From NCBI GenBank assembly GCA_954871525.1, contig OX940862.1:43455732-43519731 (forward strand): a DNA stretch of 64,000 bases, given 5' to 3'. The stretch is from Parietaria judaica. Its lineage: Eukaryota; Streptophyta; Magnoliopsida; Rosales; Urticaceae. How positions within the stretch are numbered: the first letter of the stretch is position 1; the number at the start of each line of letters is the position of its first letter. Both the position numbers and the translations under genes were made by a program. Below are positions 1-11,230 of the stretch, in pieces. Under the pieces are notes generated by a model, which was given only the letters and a program-made list of their open reading frames with translations, was not told the DNA's origin and did no database searches.

Positions 1-3000
1 CTTCACATGTGGGAGAGACTTTTATGGGCTATTTTTTTTATAGCTATAAAATCTGATAATTGTCACAATAACAACATGAGATCTTCTGCACTATAAGGGA
101 CCACTTTAATTAGTGTATTAATTAAGAATAAACAATAGTCTATTAAGGAGTTGCCCATTGTAGAAAAACCCTTCAAAAATCCAACTTCAATTTTGCAACC
201 TAACACTAAGCTTTCTTTCCCAATTGTCCACTAATGTTGTCCATACATTTGGAGACTCATAAAAACTTAAAAAAAATTATAATTATACGTGATCTCACAA
301 GAAGTTTTCTAAAAAAAGCTAGCTTTAACTCTCATAATTTTTTTCTCTATTGTATTTTTCAATTATCACTTGCCATGACTTGTAGAAAGTGACTTGCAGA
401 ACTAGAATTTAACTACAATTTGTTAAGGGGTCAAGAAGTCCCTAAAAGATCATTTAAGTAATTTTATACAGACATATAATATATGCATATATCTTCTTTA
501 TTATTCTTAAAAGAGAATCCAACACTTTATATTTTCAAATGTAACAAGGGTGTAATAGCCGTTATATCGTATTTTTCTTCTTATTTATTCCCGGAAACTC
601 GAGGCTTTAGTTAAGTTAGTTACTTTCACTTAACTAATCAATTTCAATAACAAAGAATATAATATATTCAAGTCAATCTCAAGAAAAAAGAGGTATCAAC
701 TTTACATCGAATCAATACATACATACAAATACAAATACAAGGCATTCACCTCCCAAGAACCCCATGAATATATCATCACTTTTTACACTTGTAACTTCAA
801 AGCTAACATATACCATACGACTCCAATTTCCCTTTTCCTTTGTTTCAAAAATGGTCGGCTGAGATGAAGCCACGTGGTATTTTTGGGGAACCAAGATTTA
901 ATGCTCATGCCAAAAATGGGTCCTAGAGAACAATAGATTTTTATTTATTTTTTCATAATTTTTGGATGGTCCATACTCTCTTAGTGTTTTGGTGTCTGAG
1001 TTGTCCAAGCACAATAGGGTTTATAGAGAGAAAGATAAAGCAAATCAAAAGAGAAAAACATAAAACAAATAAAAAAGCATTTTCTTTTGCCCTTATATGC
1101 AAAGAAAAAAAAGCATCTTATCGTTATGGTTTTTAGTGATTTAGGTATGGTTCGATTTAGGCCTAAGTTTTAAGTGAATAATTATATTCTTACATTTCGA
1201 ATTATATCTTAACACATCAAGGATTATTTTTATTTTTTCAGAACAGAAGAAAAAAAAAGAGCATATGATGATTGAGGAAGTGAATTTTATCTCCAATATC
1301 GATTCTACTAAAAGCTTGGAATTCATAGTCATTTGTGTTCAAATTATTCAATGGCATCAAAGAAATGGATTCCAAATGAATATGCCTCTTCTTAAGAGCT
1401 TGTGGGGATACTTTGATGTGGATTGATGTTCTTACATGTAGATTTTTAATTGGTGCCTTTTGAAATGAAAGAACCAAAGCCAAGCTTTGAAATGGAATTT
1501 GACTTTCTAAAAAGGGTATGATTGTTATTTAATTATTTTATTTTAATGCTATTAATTTGTTAGTTCTTATAAAGTCATTTATAAATTGCACTTTCATATG
1601 TATATATATAAATGTATGTTTATTAAAAAAATTCAATTTCGAGATGCTCATCACTTTGTCTTCTTATTTCTTAATGATCTCATATTTTGTTACCAAGATA
1701 TATTTAATTTAAGACTAGAGAGATATAAAACCGAACGGTAAAATAGAGTACTTGACTAAACAACTTGACATTAAAGTGAAAGAAATCAAAGATAAAAAAG
1801 ACGAATGTTTCAAGGGTTTTAGAATTGTTTGTTGTTAAAATAAATCAAATGAATAATATTCAAATTCAAAACATATCCGTACTCACTAATATAGCACAAG
1901 TAACATAAACAAATCATGCATAATTACATGATTCTCACTAACAAAATTTTAAAAATTATGAAACCCATATTTATATTAGGGATAACTGCGGCAAATGTAT
2001 TCAAAATTATTTAAGCATCGTAGTATATTTCAAAATTTTCAATTGTGCTGATTAAAAATCTCAAATCATTTAGACATTCATTCATTGCAATTAAAAATTT
2101 GAAAATATGTTGCCAACACGTTAAATATTTCAATCATAATTATCTTTTTATATGTTTAGAAAAACAAATTCCAAGTTCTCATAATTGATTTTTTTTGGCT
2201 AATTTTTTTTTTTTTGAAGGGTGTTTGTGAGTTATGTGTTTGGTGGGTATATGAGTGAGTGAATGTGATGGGATAATGTCCACTTTTATGGGGCTTTTAG
2301 GGTCTCTACTTTTAACACACACCTCTCATGCATGTATGACATTGACTTTGGCCTATGCAAGGGAATCACACCCCTTTTTCTTTTTACCGGTGGACCCACC
2401 GACCACCTATTTTTGATCTTCATGGATATTAGCCACTTGGTTTTTTTAATTTTGAAAAAAAAAATTAATTTCACATGTTCGTCGAGGTTAAAGACGAGGC
2501 CGATCACTTTCTAATAATATATCGAGCACTCCAAAATGCATTAAAATTAGAGTTCAATGACACTTTGGACAAAACAAGTCTGTAAAATTAATGGCTAGCA
2601 ACCGCTATATGAATCGAGGCGAGAATGGTGCCTCGCCACTCACTCCGCCTCTACACGGGCCGATGTAGATAAAACCCAAAAGAGGGTCAAACCAAGGATT
2701 GAGTTTTTGCGATTTATCGCTGAAATTGAGGTTCTTAGTAACTTATCTCCAATAATCGTTATCTTCTTATACTTTTCGAGAGATATTCGCTGGAAAATAG
2801 TGTTAGTTTTCGTTCAACATTTTCAAGTGCAATAAAGAGATAATCGAGTAACTTATCGCTAAATATTCAAAAAATAGAGTTGTTGTATAAACTCTCAAAC
2901 GACAGCATAAGTTCCAAAAGCTAATAAATTCGCATTTTAAAAGTATATTTTTTAAATTATTTTTTGTGGATATTGAGAGATTTGAAGTTTTAAGATTGTA

Positions 3001-5214
3001 TATGTATGTATTTTTTAGATTTTTCATAATTTTCTTCAAATTCTGATCTCGTAGAATTTTAGCCGCTTGGTGTTCTTCCTTTACATTCTTTTTTCTTTAT
3101 AGATTTTATATTTGTCTCTTTAATTGTGATTCGTCTTGTCACACTCTACATAAGAAAAGTGATTGAAAAGATTTATTTTAAGTTAGGAAGTATTTTATAA
3201 AGAGAGGGACACAAAGGACATGTTACGTACCACCCCACTCTCGACGTCTGGCTTTGTCACATTTTATTATATTACATGATAGCTATAGATAAAGTTCAAA
3301 CTATATAGTATAATATAATATTTAATTCATTAATTCGGTACCTAAGATAAGATGACTAAGTATGGAATCCTTCTTTTTATGGATACGAACACCGAATCGT
3401 GTAACATGTATTCTCTGCAAATCTAAGGACTGTTTTAACTTTCATGGCATATTGATTGGTACAATAAAACCTTATATATCATAATTAAATCCATCAATCG
3501 ATATTATTAATTGATTAATGTTGAATGGTTGAGTTTCGGGCCTAATATGCTACTCAAGAATATGTATAAAGTGACATTATTTTTAGCTATAATAGCTGAA
3601 AAAGTACTCAGTACTATTGGTGTGTAATTAAGTTTTCATTTTATAGCGAAAAAATATCCAATTTGATAAAACAGTTAGTTGCGTTTTTTTAATGAGATGA
3701 TATGATTGATCAATGTTGCTATGCACTATCGGATTACTATATATATTTAGTGTAAGAACATGTGACACGATTGACCAAGTTTACAATATGTAACGAGAGC
3801 ACGGATTGACGTCCCATAAAATTTGAACATGTGACCTCTTAGAAATGTACGTAATAGAGTGCGTCTAGGTTTTTTATAAAAATAAATATAGATGTACTGT
3901 TCGTTAAAAAGTTTGGAGAATAACTTGTGTCACCTTCACACAATCTATTTATTTAATATCCCTCCCTCTATCAATGTTATTTTTGAAAAATTTAAAGAAC
4001 GTACTAATGTTTTACTGATCTTAAATATTTTTTTCACTATAAAAAATTAGTTACGGACCTTAGGTACCCAGCGAAGTTTACTACAATCATATGCTTTTGC
4101 CGCAATTTTTTTTTTTTTTTTAACTATAATTCCTTTGAAGAATATATTACGTACTACACTCTGAAATTAAATAATTTAAAAATTAAATAATGTTAATGAT
4201 CTAGGTAGAATATGTTAAAAATAAATAGTGTAACATGCCTACCGATGTTATCGTATTCGACTCATCACTCGAGTGGTTCAAATACAAAGACTTGTGTCAT
4301 ATAACACTAAATTTGCTTTTCTCAATGAATATATAATTAAACATATATATTTCATTGCAACGAGAAGCAGAAACTTGATACATTTTCTGAGTGAGATGAT
4401 CGTTAAACTATATATAATTAATAATACGTCGTTGCAAGATGATACGTGTTAAAAATAAAATGTTATATATATATGTATATGACCAGCGAATATTATCTTT
4501 AAATTTGTAATATTAAAATATATTATTGAGGAAGCTTCTTAGGGTTTTGTGGCAGAAGGGAAATCGGGTATATATTTTGTCAATTTTTAAATAAGCAAAC
4601 CTGCACTTGACAGCAAATCGGCCTCCATCGTACCTTTTCGTCTCATCATAAGATTAAAAAGAATCTTTTTAGCAATTAGGTTAGAATGATAACAGCAAAT
4701 TATATATATAAGTACCAAAAGTTTTAGTCTGGAAATAGGAATACCGTTCGATGATCCAATTTTATGCGTGTTAACTGTTACGGATATACTTATAACATTT
4801 TATAAGATTTTAGAAACCCGTAATTGGTATATCAATTATGATTATACTTATTAACGATGCATATAATGATATTTATATATAATAATAATAATAATAATAT
4901 TCAATTACATTTATAATAAATATTAAATAAATACAAATATCTAAATATATTTATCATAATATTAATAATTTCTATTTATTAAAGCCCCTTTAATTTTATT
5001 TATTACCCCATAAGGCCCACCCAACTTAAAATTATAGTGGCTAAGTCCTCCTAAGAACGTCAAAAAATTAAGGAAAATCAGACGGCAACAAAGAAATGTC
5101 GATGCTTATTAACAAAATTGAGGGGGTTACTGCCATAGAACAAAGTTGGAGGAGCTCTAATGCTAATTAACAAACTCGAGGGAGCTATTTTGCAATAATG
5201 TTCAAATTTGAGAG
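1..5214. other. AT-rich intergenic region, no gene recognised
   Basis: I found no convincing coding region, RNA gene or complete mobile element here. Open frames are short and have no recognisable motif. A 60-codon minus-strand frame at 712-894 lies below a CACGTG element near 870, but it has no family resemblance I can name. Poly(A/T) tracts and short AT microsatellites occur, for example (TAA)n near 4880. Confidence 0.5.
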
Positions 5215-5219
5215 GTTAC
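5215..5219. repeat. Left 5-bp target site duplication of Tat copy 1
   Basis: GTTAC lies directly before the TG that starts the left LTR. The same GTTAC follows the CA ending the right LTR at 13038-13042. Five base pairs is the usual duplication made by Ty3/gypsy integrases. Confidence 0.92.
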
Positions 5220-5926
5220 TGTAGAGGGCGATTCGCACCGCCTTACAGTCACAAAAATACACGGTTCAAACACACGAATAATACGAATGATGGGGTATCT
5301 TTGATTGATTATGATTACAAAGGGGATCGGTCTCTTCCGTTTATAGCTTGGAACCTCGAAGAAGAATGCGATTAAACTAAGATTAACAATATCAAATGGG
5401 TTACACAAAGGCTCTCTTAATGCTATGCGATGACCCTGTTTCTCTCTCCTCTCTCGGTATCGCCCCCCCCCCCCCCCCCCTTCAAATGGGAGCTCCCTCT
5501 CTATTTATAGCGACGCTCGGATCTCTTTGGCTCGAATCCCCTGGATGATCCTCCAGTGGTCCCCCCTTCAAATATTCTGTGGTCCTTCTCTCTGACATCC
5601 TCGGCGGCTGCCAAAGGAGCTCGTCTCCACTAACGTTGTCCCCCTGCCATATCCTGAGCGCATTGCCCAGCAGTGGTCCCCCCTCGGCCGGTACTTCTTG
5701 TCGCATTATGGAGAGAAACCCTAGACCTTAATGGGCTTGAGGCTCCTCCTTGGTCATCGCTTCTTCCGATGGGCCGGGGGCCCGTTGCAATCTGACCAGC
5801 CTCGAGGAACACGGGCTCCCCCTCTTGGTCACTATTCGCCATTTTGCCCAACCTGACCTTCGTCGTTTCATGGGAAAACGACAAGTGTAAAGCGGGGAGG
5901 GGATTTGACCAAATCTGACCTTAACA
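5220..5926 (-). repeat. Left (3') LTR of Tat copy 1
   Basis: This 707-bp LTR starts TGTAGAGGGCG and ends CCTTAACA on the plus strand. In element orientation it begins TGTTAAGG and ends CTCTACA. A TATA box reading TATAAATAG on the minus strand is at 5501-5509. A run of about 20 C lies at 5462-5480. Relative to the right LTR it lacks 16 bp near 5840. Confidence 0.93.
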
Positions 5927-6596
5927 GTCAGTCCCCCATTTTGCCAAGTGTGAACACTTGGGAAAATGTAAGAAGAAGAAATCCCGCGCGACGATCCCCA
6001 TCGGGCGACAAGATCGCTCTGTCGAGGGGCGTCGATCGCCGACCCACTCCTCGCGATGAGAGAATGCCTAAGAGACTCGTCGCACGACGGCTATCATCGG
6101 GCGACAAGGCTAGGCCTCTGGGGGGCCTACGCTCGATGACAGTACCCTCGCGATGAGAATATGCATAAGAAACCCGCCGCGCGATGGCTACCGTCGGGCG
6201 ACGGGGCCTTACCTCCGCAGATCTCCGCTCGACGACAGCACCCTCGCGATGAGAGATCAACTCCCCGAGTCGACGAGTCGGCGTCCTATCACCACGCATG
6301 CAGCGACGCCTCGAATCCCACCCGCATTTAATGCGGGGTTTCCCAGGCACTCGAGTACCTACTTTATGGGATTCCCAACGGCTCCCTCATCTCGACCGTC
6401 GACAACCTGCGCACGCTTCCATCCTGAGCCGTCCGATCGGATCGCGCCCCTCCGGCTTCTTTCGTCCCCTTTCTTACACTCGAAATTCCCTCTCCCTCTT
6501 CCATTTACTCTCAACTTCTCATTCGCACTTCTTCGCTCTCTCTACGCTCCCTTCTTCTCCCTGTCAGTCTCTCCCCCTTTCAGCCCTCATCCGAAC

Positions 6597-8483
6597 ATGG
6601 CAATGGCCGGAAAAATCTTCCAGACAAGGTCCCCTCTGTCTATCTTGACGGAGGCGCACCGGGACCACTTCATCAAGAACTACATTGATAGCGAAAAATA
6701 CCTCCTCCGGCTACCGTATCCAGGCGAGCGAGCTGACGAGCCTCAAGATGACTGCATAGCCATCTATGAGCACTTCTTCACCGACGTCGGCCTTCACCTT
6801 CCTGTGCCCAACCTCATCGTGGCCTTCCTGGTGGCTTTCAAAGTGCCGATAACCCAGGTGAGCCCCAACTCTATCCGGCTCCTCTTGTGCACCCTCGTGC
6901 TGGGCCTGGAGCAAGGGGTCGAGGTCACTCTGGAGGACCTCATGACTCTGTATTACTTCTCGAGGAACCCCAAAAACATTGGGCGCCTATCGCTGTCGCA
7001 CCGCCACAACCCTCACATCCTTCTGAACTCCCCCAACAAGGAGGCGATGTGGGAGAATCGCTACTACTTCACGCGCGTGAGCGCGTCGACGTTCGGACCC
7101 AACCACGCGGAGCTGCCTCGCGCCTGGATCGGCGACCAGGATCTCCTCAAGTTCTCGCCATCGACCGACAAGGGCGTCATGGCCCGTTTTACGAGCGTGC
7201 GCAACGCGCTTCTCGCCAACGATCGCCGCGACTGGCTCCTCGACTTCAACGCTGCCCGGATCGTGAACTCGAGTATTTACCGCCTCTGTAACATCATGGG
7301 ACCGCCTCCTCGCTCACTGTTCCCGCCTGGATTTCGGGCCGAGGAATGCGAGAAAGGCTCGTCGGCTCCTTCGCGGAAGAAGACGCCCAAGGCTCCTGCG
7401 AAGAGCCGCAAGAGGAAATCTCGCTTCGACGAGACCGGCGAGGAGTCTTCTCACCAGAAGAGCAAGCCCTCCCCGACGCCGGTGCCGCCCCCGCGAGACC
7501 GGTCCAAGGATGGCTATCTGGGGTTAGTCCCCCGAGAGGGGAGGGACCGTGTGATCTCGCACGGCGACCCTTCGCTCCATGACGCCTCCTCAGAGCGTCG
7601 CTCCGAGCACGCAGCCGACGTCGACGTGCCCAGTCGGGCTGTCGACACGTCGCCACCTGCCGCGGGCCGCTGTTCGTCGGAGGCTCCTGCCCCCCGAGAG
7701 TCCCCTCGACGCGACGACTCCCAAATCGAACTCTCGCCTCGCCGATCCCCGCTCGAGACCCGTACCGACGAGACGGTCACCCCCACTCCTAGCTCCGAAG
7801 CCGTGCGCGAGGACCTCTCGCCGAAGGGGTCCGAGGCTGCGATAGAGGTCGCACCGGGCGCGGGGACCGCCTCCGAGCCGATCATCGTCACTCCTTCCGT
7901 CAGCCCAGCTACCGGATACTCCCGACGCACCCGTCGGGAGGTGAACTTCGACGACGACTTCAGCAACGTGGACCTTTCTGATGTCGTTCTGCCCGTCGCC
8001 GACACTCAGTCGACGACGCCTCTCGTCGGTCCTCTTCCTTCCACCGCGGAGGTCGCCGCGCAGGCCCTCCTGGATCCGGCCCCAGGGGTCGTGAGCGGCG
8101 AGGACGCCGGAGATGCCCCTGCCTCAGGGGCCGAGAAGATCTCCACCCCGCCGCCCTCTCCTCGCGAGGTGGCTGTCGCAACGGCTGAGGGTACCCCGGC
8201 GGCCACTCTCCTGGCGACTCCTCAGCCTGATCAGACTGAGGGTGCCCCGCCGGGCGCCTCGCAGCCCGCTGCTGGGCCGCGAGACGAGGTACCTCGGGAG
8301 GCCGTCGGCATTCCCCCCACCGGCACTTCCCTGCTCAGGACGAACGTCTCCTGCGAGTCGTCTTCGATCGAGGTCTCGCCCGACGAGGAGGCTTCGGCAG
8401 CGCACGAGGCGACGAGCAGCGAGCGCTTGCTCCTCGCCAAACCTCCCCACCCCTGGAAGAAGGCTCCTGGAGAGTCCTCTTAG
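6597..8483 (+). CDS. Antisense extra ORF of Tat element, Transposase_28-like domain protein
   Basis: This ORF lies opposite to gag-pol, between integrase and the 3' LTR. I chose the ATG at 6597 because recognisable similarity starts there (MAMAGKIFQTR); the frame is open upstream to 6153 but that part looks like leader. The first 230 or so residues resemble the plant 'putative gypsy type transposon' domain (Pfam Transposase_28, PF04195), with segments such as VPNLIVAFLVAFKVPITQ and FTRVSASTFG. A basic KKTPKAPAKSRKRKSRFD stretch and a long low-complexity Pro/Ser/Glu region follow. It is much more GC-rich than the host DNA. Extra ORFs of this kind are known in Tat-lineage elements, and their function is unknown. 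It ends at TAG 8481-8483, and coding potential resumes at once in another frame. Confidence 0.75.
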   Translation: MAMAGKIFQTRSPLSILTEAHRDHFIKNYIDSEKYLLRLPYPGERADEPQDDCIAIYEHFFTDVGLHLPVPNLIVAFLVAFKVPITQVSPNSIRLLLCTLVLGLEQGVEVTLEDLMTLYYFSRNPKNIGRLSLSHRHNPHILLNSPNKEAMWENRYYFTRVSASTFGPNHAELPRAWIGDQDLLKFSPSTDKGVMARFTSVRNALLANDRRDWLLDFNAARIVNSSIYRLCNIMGPPPRSLFPPGFRAEECEKGSSAPSRKKTPKAPAKSRKRKSRFDETGEESSHQKSKPSPTPVPPPRDRSKDGYLGLVPREGRDRVISHGDPSLHDASSERRSEHAADVDVPSRAVDTSPPAAGRCSSEAPAPRESPRRDDSQIELSPRRSPLETRTDETVTPTPSSEAVREDLSPKGSEAAIEVAPGAGTASEPIIVTPSVSPATGYSRRTRREVNFDDDFSNVDLSDVVLPVADTQSTTPLVGPLPSTAEVAAQALLDPAPGVVSGEDAGDAPASGAEKISTPPPSPREVAVATAEGTPAATLLATPQPDQTEGAPPGASQPAAGPRDEVPREAVGIPPTGTSLLRTNVSCESSSIEVSPDEEASAAHEATSSERLLLAKPPHPWKKAPGESS

Positions 8484-8515
8484 CGGGTGCCCCCTCGCCG
8501 GACGCCCTTCTGCCA

Positions 8516-9613
8516 ATGTTCCCTCAAGGCATTGTGAAGGGTTCGACCGTTATTTGCTACCCGAGCTTCCCCGATCCGCCTTCTCTGGCTTCTTCCTCGG
8601 GGGAATGGGATAAGTACTCGGCTGATGCACTCCACGGACTGTCGATGTCTCCTCAACAGTTCCGCCCCTCCGGTAGCTCACTGGCCGACTCTTCTCGCTA
8701 TCGCAAGGCGGCAGCTCTCACGCTCCAGGGTATCGCGCTTCTCAACGATTTGATCCTCGACGAGCGCGACGTCTCCTACGCCCATGCGTCTAATCAGCTC
8801 GAGATGGGTGCCCAGATCGGGGAGCTCGAGAGTCATCTTCAGATTTCCATCGCCGGGGAGCGGAGGTATCGGGAAGAGGCCAATCGGCACCGTCTGGCCC
8901 TTGAAGAGGCCAAGGCCGCCCTGGAGAAGGAGGCTTCCCTTCGTCGGCAGGCCGAGCTGCAAGTCGAAGAGCAGAAACGCGCCCTCGTCGACGAGGCAGA
9001 GCGCCATCAAAGCGCGGCTCACGACCTCACCGTGGCACTCGAGAAGAAGACGAGGAGGCTGGCTCGCCTGAGCGAGGCCATCGGCGCGCCCCCCGAGGAA
9101 GAGAATCGCTTGGTCTCGCGGGTGACCAACGCTCTGAAAAAGCTTGCCGACGAGCTGGAGGGCGCGCATGCGGAGGTCGTCGAGGAACGCAGTGCACGGC
9201 TGCGACTCTTCGAGAAGGCTAAGGCCAAACTCCAGCGTCGCGATGAGAGGTTCGCAGCTCTCGACGAGTCTGTCGATCATCATCGCATGGTCGCCGGCTA
9301 TAAGGCCAACCTCGACATGGTCGAGAAGCTTCCCCCTATCGCGACGGTGGGGAAACTCCTACCCCTCCTGCCGAAGTGGCGCGGGATCATCGCGGAGCAT
9401 TCCACGAAGGTGGAGGAGCTAGAGGTGAGGTCTGCTCTTCCTCTGGATTCGCCGCCTCTCTCGCCTTGCGATCCTCCCTCCATCGAGTCCGAGAGGCTGG
9501 CCGCCTTTGCTGCGGGGACGACTGCCTCGGCTTCGGACTCCGTCGACGAGTACGGGACCAACGACGAGACCCTCTCGATCCAAGAGCCGACGGTACAGGA
9601 CGATCTTCCATAG
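8516..9613 (+). CDS. Coiled-coil C-terminal part of the Tat antisense extra ORF
   Basis: This 365-codon frame begins 33 bp after the stop of the preceding ORF, in a different frame. About residues 90-270 are a strongly predicted coiled coil, with heptad-like Glu/Leu/Arg repeats such as EEAKAALEKEASLRRQAEL. It is probably the downstream half of the same protein separated by a frameshift near 8430-8490, but it could be a second ORF. A GT at 9593 and an AG at 9833-9834 would splice it in phase to the open frame 9835-10173; this is inference only. No known domain was recognised. Confidence 0.6.
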   Translation: MFPQGIVKGSTVICYPSFPDPPSLASSSGEWDKYSADALHGLSMSPQQFRPSGSSLADSSRYRKAAALTLQGIALLNDLILDERDVSYAHASNQLEMGAQIGELESHLQISIAGERRYREEANRHRLALEEAKAALEKEASLRRQAELQVEEQKRALVDEAERHQSAAHDLTVALEKKTRRLARLSEAIGAPPEEENRLVSRVTNALKKLADELEGAHAEVVEERSARLRLFEKAKAKLQRRDERFAALDESVDHHRMVAGYKANLDMVEKLPPIATVGKLLPLLPKWRGIIAEHSTKVEELEVRSALPLDSPPLSPCDPPSIESERLAAFAAGTTASASDSVDEYGTNDETLSIQEPTVQDDLP

Positions 9614-9834
9614 GGAAATTGCCTATGTATATTTTGATTTTTCTTTGGCGACCTTTGCTGTTATATTTTTTTTTTTGCTTTGGCCTTGGGCCTTTTCTTT
9701 GTACTCCCCGAACACTTGATGAATGAAAAAGATTTCCATTTCTTCTACTGAACTTTAGTTATTGAATCGCGACCGTCGTTTTCCTAACTTTCTCGTTTTA
9801 TTGGGGTCAACTATTCTCACCCCTCTTCTCGCAG

Positions 9835-10173
9835 GTCGGCGGGCTACCTCTCGTTTCTTGGCCTCTGAGGCCTGACGAGGGCGTTATCGCATCGTTCCTC
9901 GCCGAGGATCCAGCGCATTACGCCCTAGTGCGCGATCTGATCAACAAACTAACTCTTTGGGTCGCGATACCTTCCTCGGCGGGTCTCGAAGAGAGCTCCT
10001 CTGCGGCTCACCGCTTAGACCTGTTGCCGCCAACTGCCTTGACGAAGTTCCTAACTCGCGACCCGCGTCATCTGGCCGCCTTCTCGGACTTTGCCGGGGA
10101 CATTCTCGACCGAGCGATGTCGGATTGCATCGATGACCTCGCCGACTCCATTCTTAAATATGACGAGGGCTGA
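9835..10173 (+). CDS. Possible terminal exon of the Tat antisense extra ORF
   Basis: An open frame follows a good acceptor (CTTCTCGCAG ending 9834) and runs to TGA 10171-10173. It encodes roughly 112 residues with an acidic C-terminus (ADSILKYDEG). It is in phase with a candidate donor at 9593 in the coiled-coil ORF. An AATAAA motif near 10272 could be its polyadenylation signal. No family was recognised; it may simply be a separate short ORF. Confidence 0.35.
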   Translation, partial: VGGLPLVSWPLRPDEGVIASFLAEDPAHYALVRDLINKLTLWVAIPSSAGLEESSSAAHRLDLLPPTALTKFLTRDPRHLAAFSDFAGDILDRAMSDCIDDLADSILKYDEG

Positions 10174-10374
10174 CGCCGAACTGTTTTTGTTTTTCCAGTT
10201 TACGTAATTTGTAATGGTTTGCCTACGAGGCTATGATGTAAATGTGAATGTTATAAGTCTTTTGGCATATGAATAAACAAAGACCTTCTGTAATTATGTC
10301 ATTGTTGTATATGTATGTAGCTTTCTTTGTACGGGGTTTTAGTGTGGAGGATGCAGGCTTGAGCATCCTCTCCT

Positions 10375-10410
10375 CCCCCCCCCCCCCCCCCCCCCTTTTT
10401 TTTTTTGAAA
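10375..10410. repeat. Poly-C/poly-T homopolymer tract
   Basis: About 22 C are followed by about 10 T, at the edge of the element's tandem-repeat region. Length is likely to vary and may be poorly assembled. Confidence 0.8.
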
Positions 10411-10450
10411 ATGAAACGAACACAGTAAATGGCGGTGGACCCTCGGTACC

Positions 10451-10755
10451 TTTTTCTTTTTCATGGTGCCATCGAAACTTTTGTCGAGGCCCTTTTTCTT
10501 TTTCATGGTGCCATCGAATCTTTTGTCGAGGCCCTTTTTTCTTTTTCATGGTGCCGTCAAATCTTTTGTCGAGGCCCTTTTTTCGTTTTCATGGTGCCGT
10601 CGAATCTTTTGTCGAGGCCCTTTTTCTTTTTCATGGTGCCATCGAATCTGTTGTCGAGGCCCCTTTTTTTTTATGGTGCCATCGAATCTTTTGTCGAGGC
10701 CCTTTTTCTTTTTCATGGCGCCATCGAATCTTTTGTCGAGGCCCTTTTTCTTCTT
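10451..10755 (+). repeat. 42-bp tandem repeat in the Tat untranslated region, about 7 copies
   Basis: The motif CATGGTGCCATCGAATC starts at 10462, 10504, 10547, 10590, 10632, 10672 (degenerate) and 10714, giving spacings of 42, 43, 43, 42, 40 and 42 bp. Each unit contains CTTTTTCTTTTTCATGG and TTTTGTCGAGGCC. Tandem arrays near the 3' end of Tat/Ogre elements are known and can seed satellite DNA. Because the period is close to a multiple of three, several frames stay open across it, but these are not genes. Confidence 0.9.
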
Positions 10756-11230
10756 CTTCCTCTAAGTCGCAGGCGGTGTAGAGTCCGATGATAATGTCGT
10801 TCTCGCCACGGCGGCGTACTTAGAGGATCGATGACGAAGGCACTTTTTTCCTTTCGATTTTGCTTGCGTGCCATTTTTAGGCTTCGTTATTTTCGCTTTC
10901 GTTTCGCGCTTTATTTTAATGTGTTTGATTTTGCCATCGACGCTCGGGTTGCGGCTGATCGTGCGCTGCTCTTTTTTTGAGGTTGTTCGTAAATTTGAGC
11001 CTGTAATATTGTTAGAGAGATAGTTTGCCATAAAGGCGAGCCTCATTAAACCCTTCGAGTCCCCCATACGGGTGCGGCTCGCGAGGGAAGAGTACTCCCT
11101 GTTTTTATTAGAAACAAGCCGGGACTGCGCGCGGTCCCGAACAAGTGGGTCGGGACATCCCATTAAGACAATGAAGACAGTTAAGCTAGCTGATATAGTG
11201 TGTAAACATGAGGAATTGGGGCGACAAGAC

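Noticed and set aside
5202..5408. Minus-strand ORFs within LTRs (also 12136-12507, 5482-5706, 12577-12801)
   Set aside because: They lie in LTR sequence repeated at each LTR and follow no conserved protein.
7294..8516. Long antisense ORFs opposite the extra ORF of Tat copy 1
   Set aside because: They are shadows caused by high GC content and have no domain resemblance.
10269..10791. Three overlapping plus-strand ORFs with repeated FHGAIESFVEALFLF-like peptides
   Set aside because: They are translations of the 42-bp tandem repeat in three frames, open only because the period is near a multiple of three.
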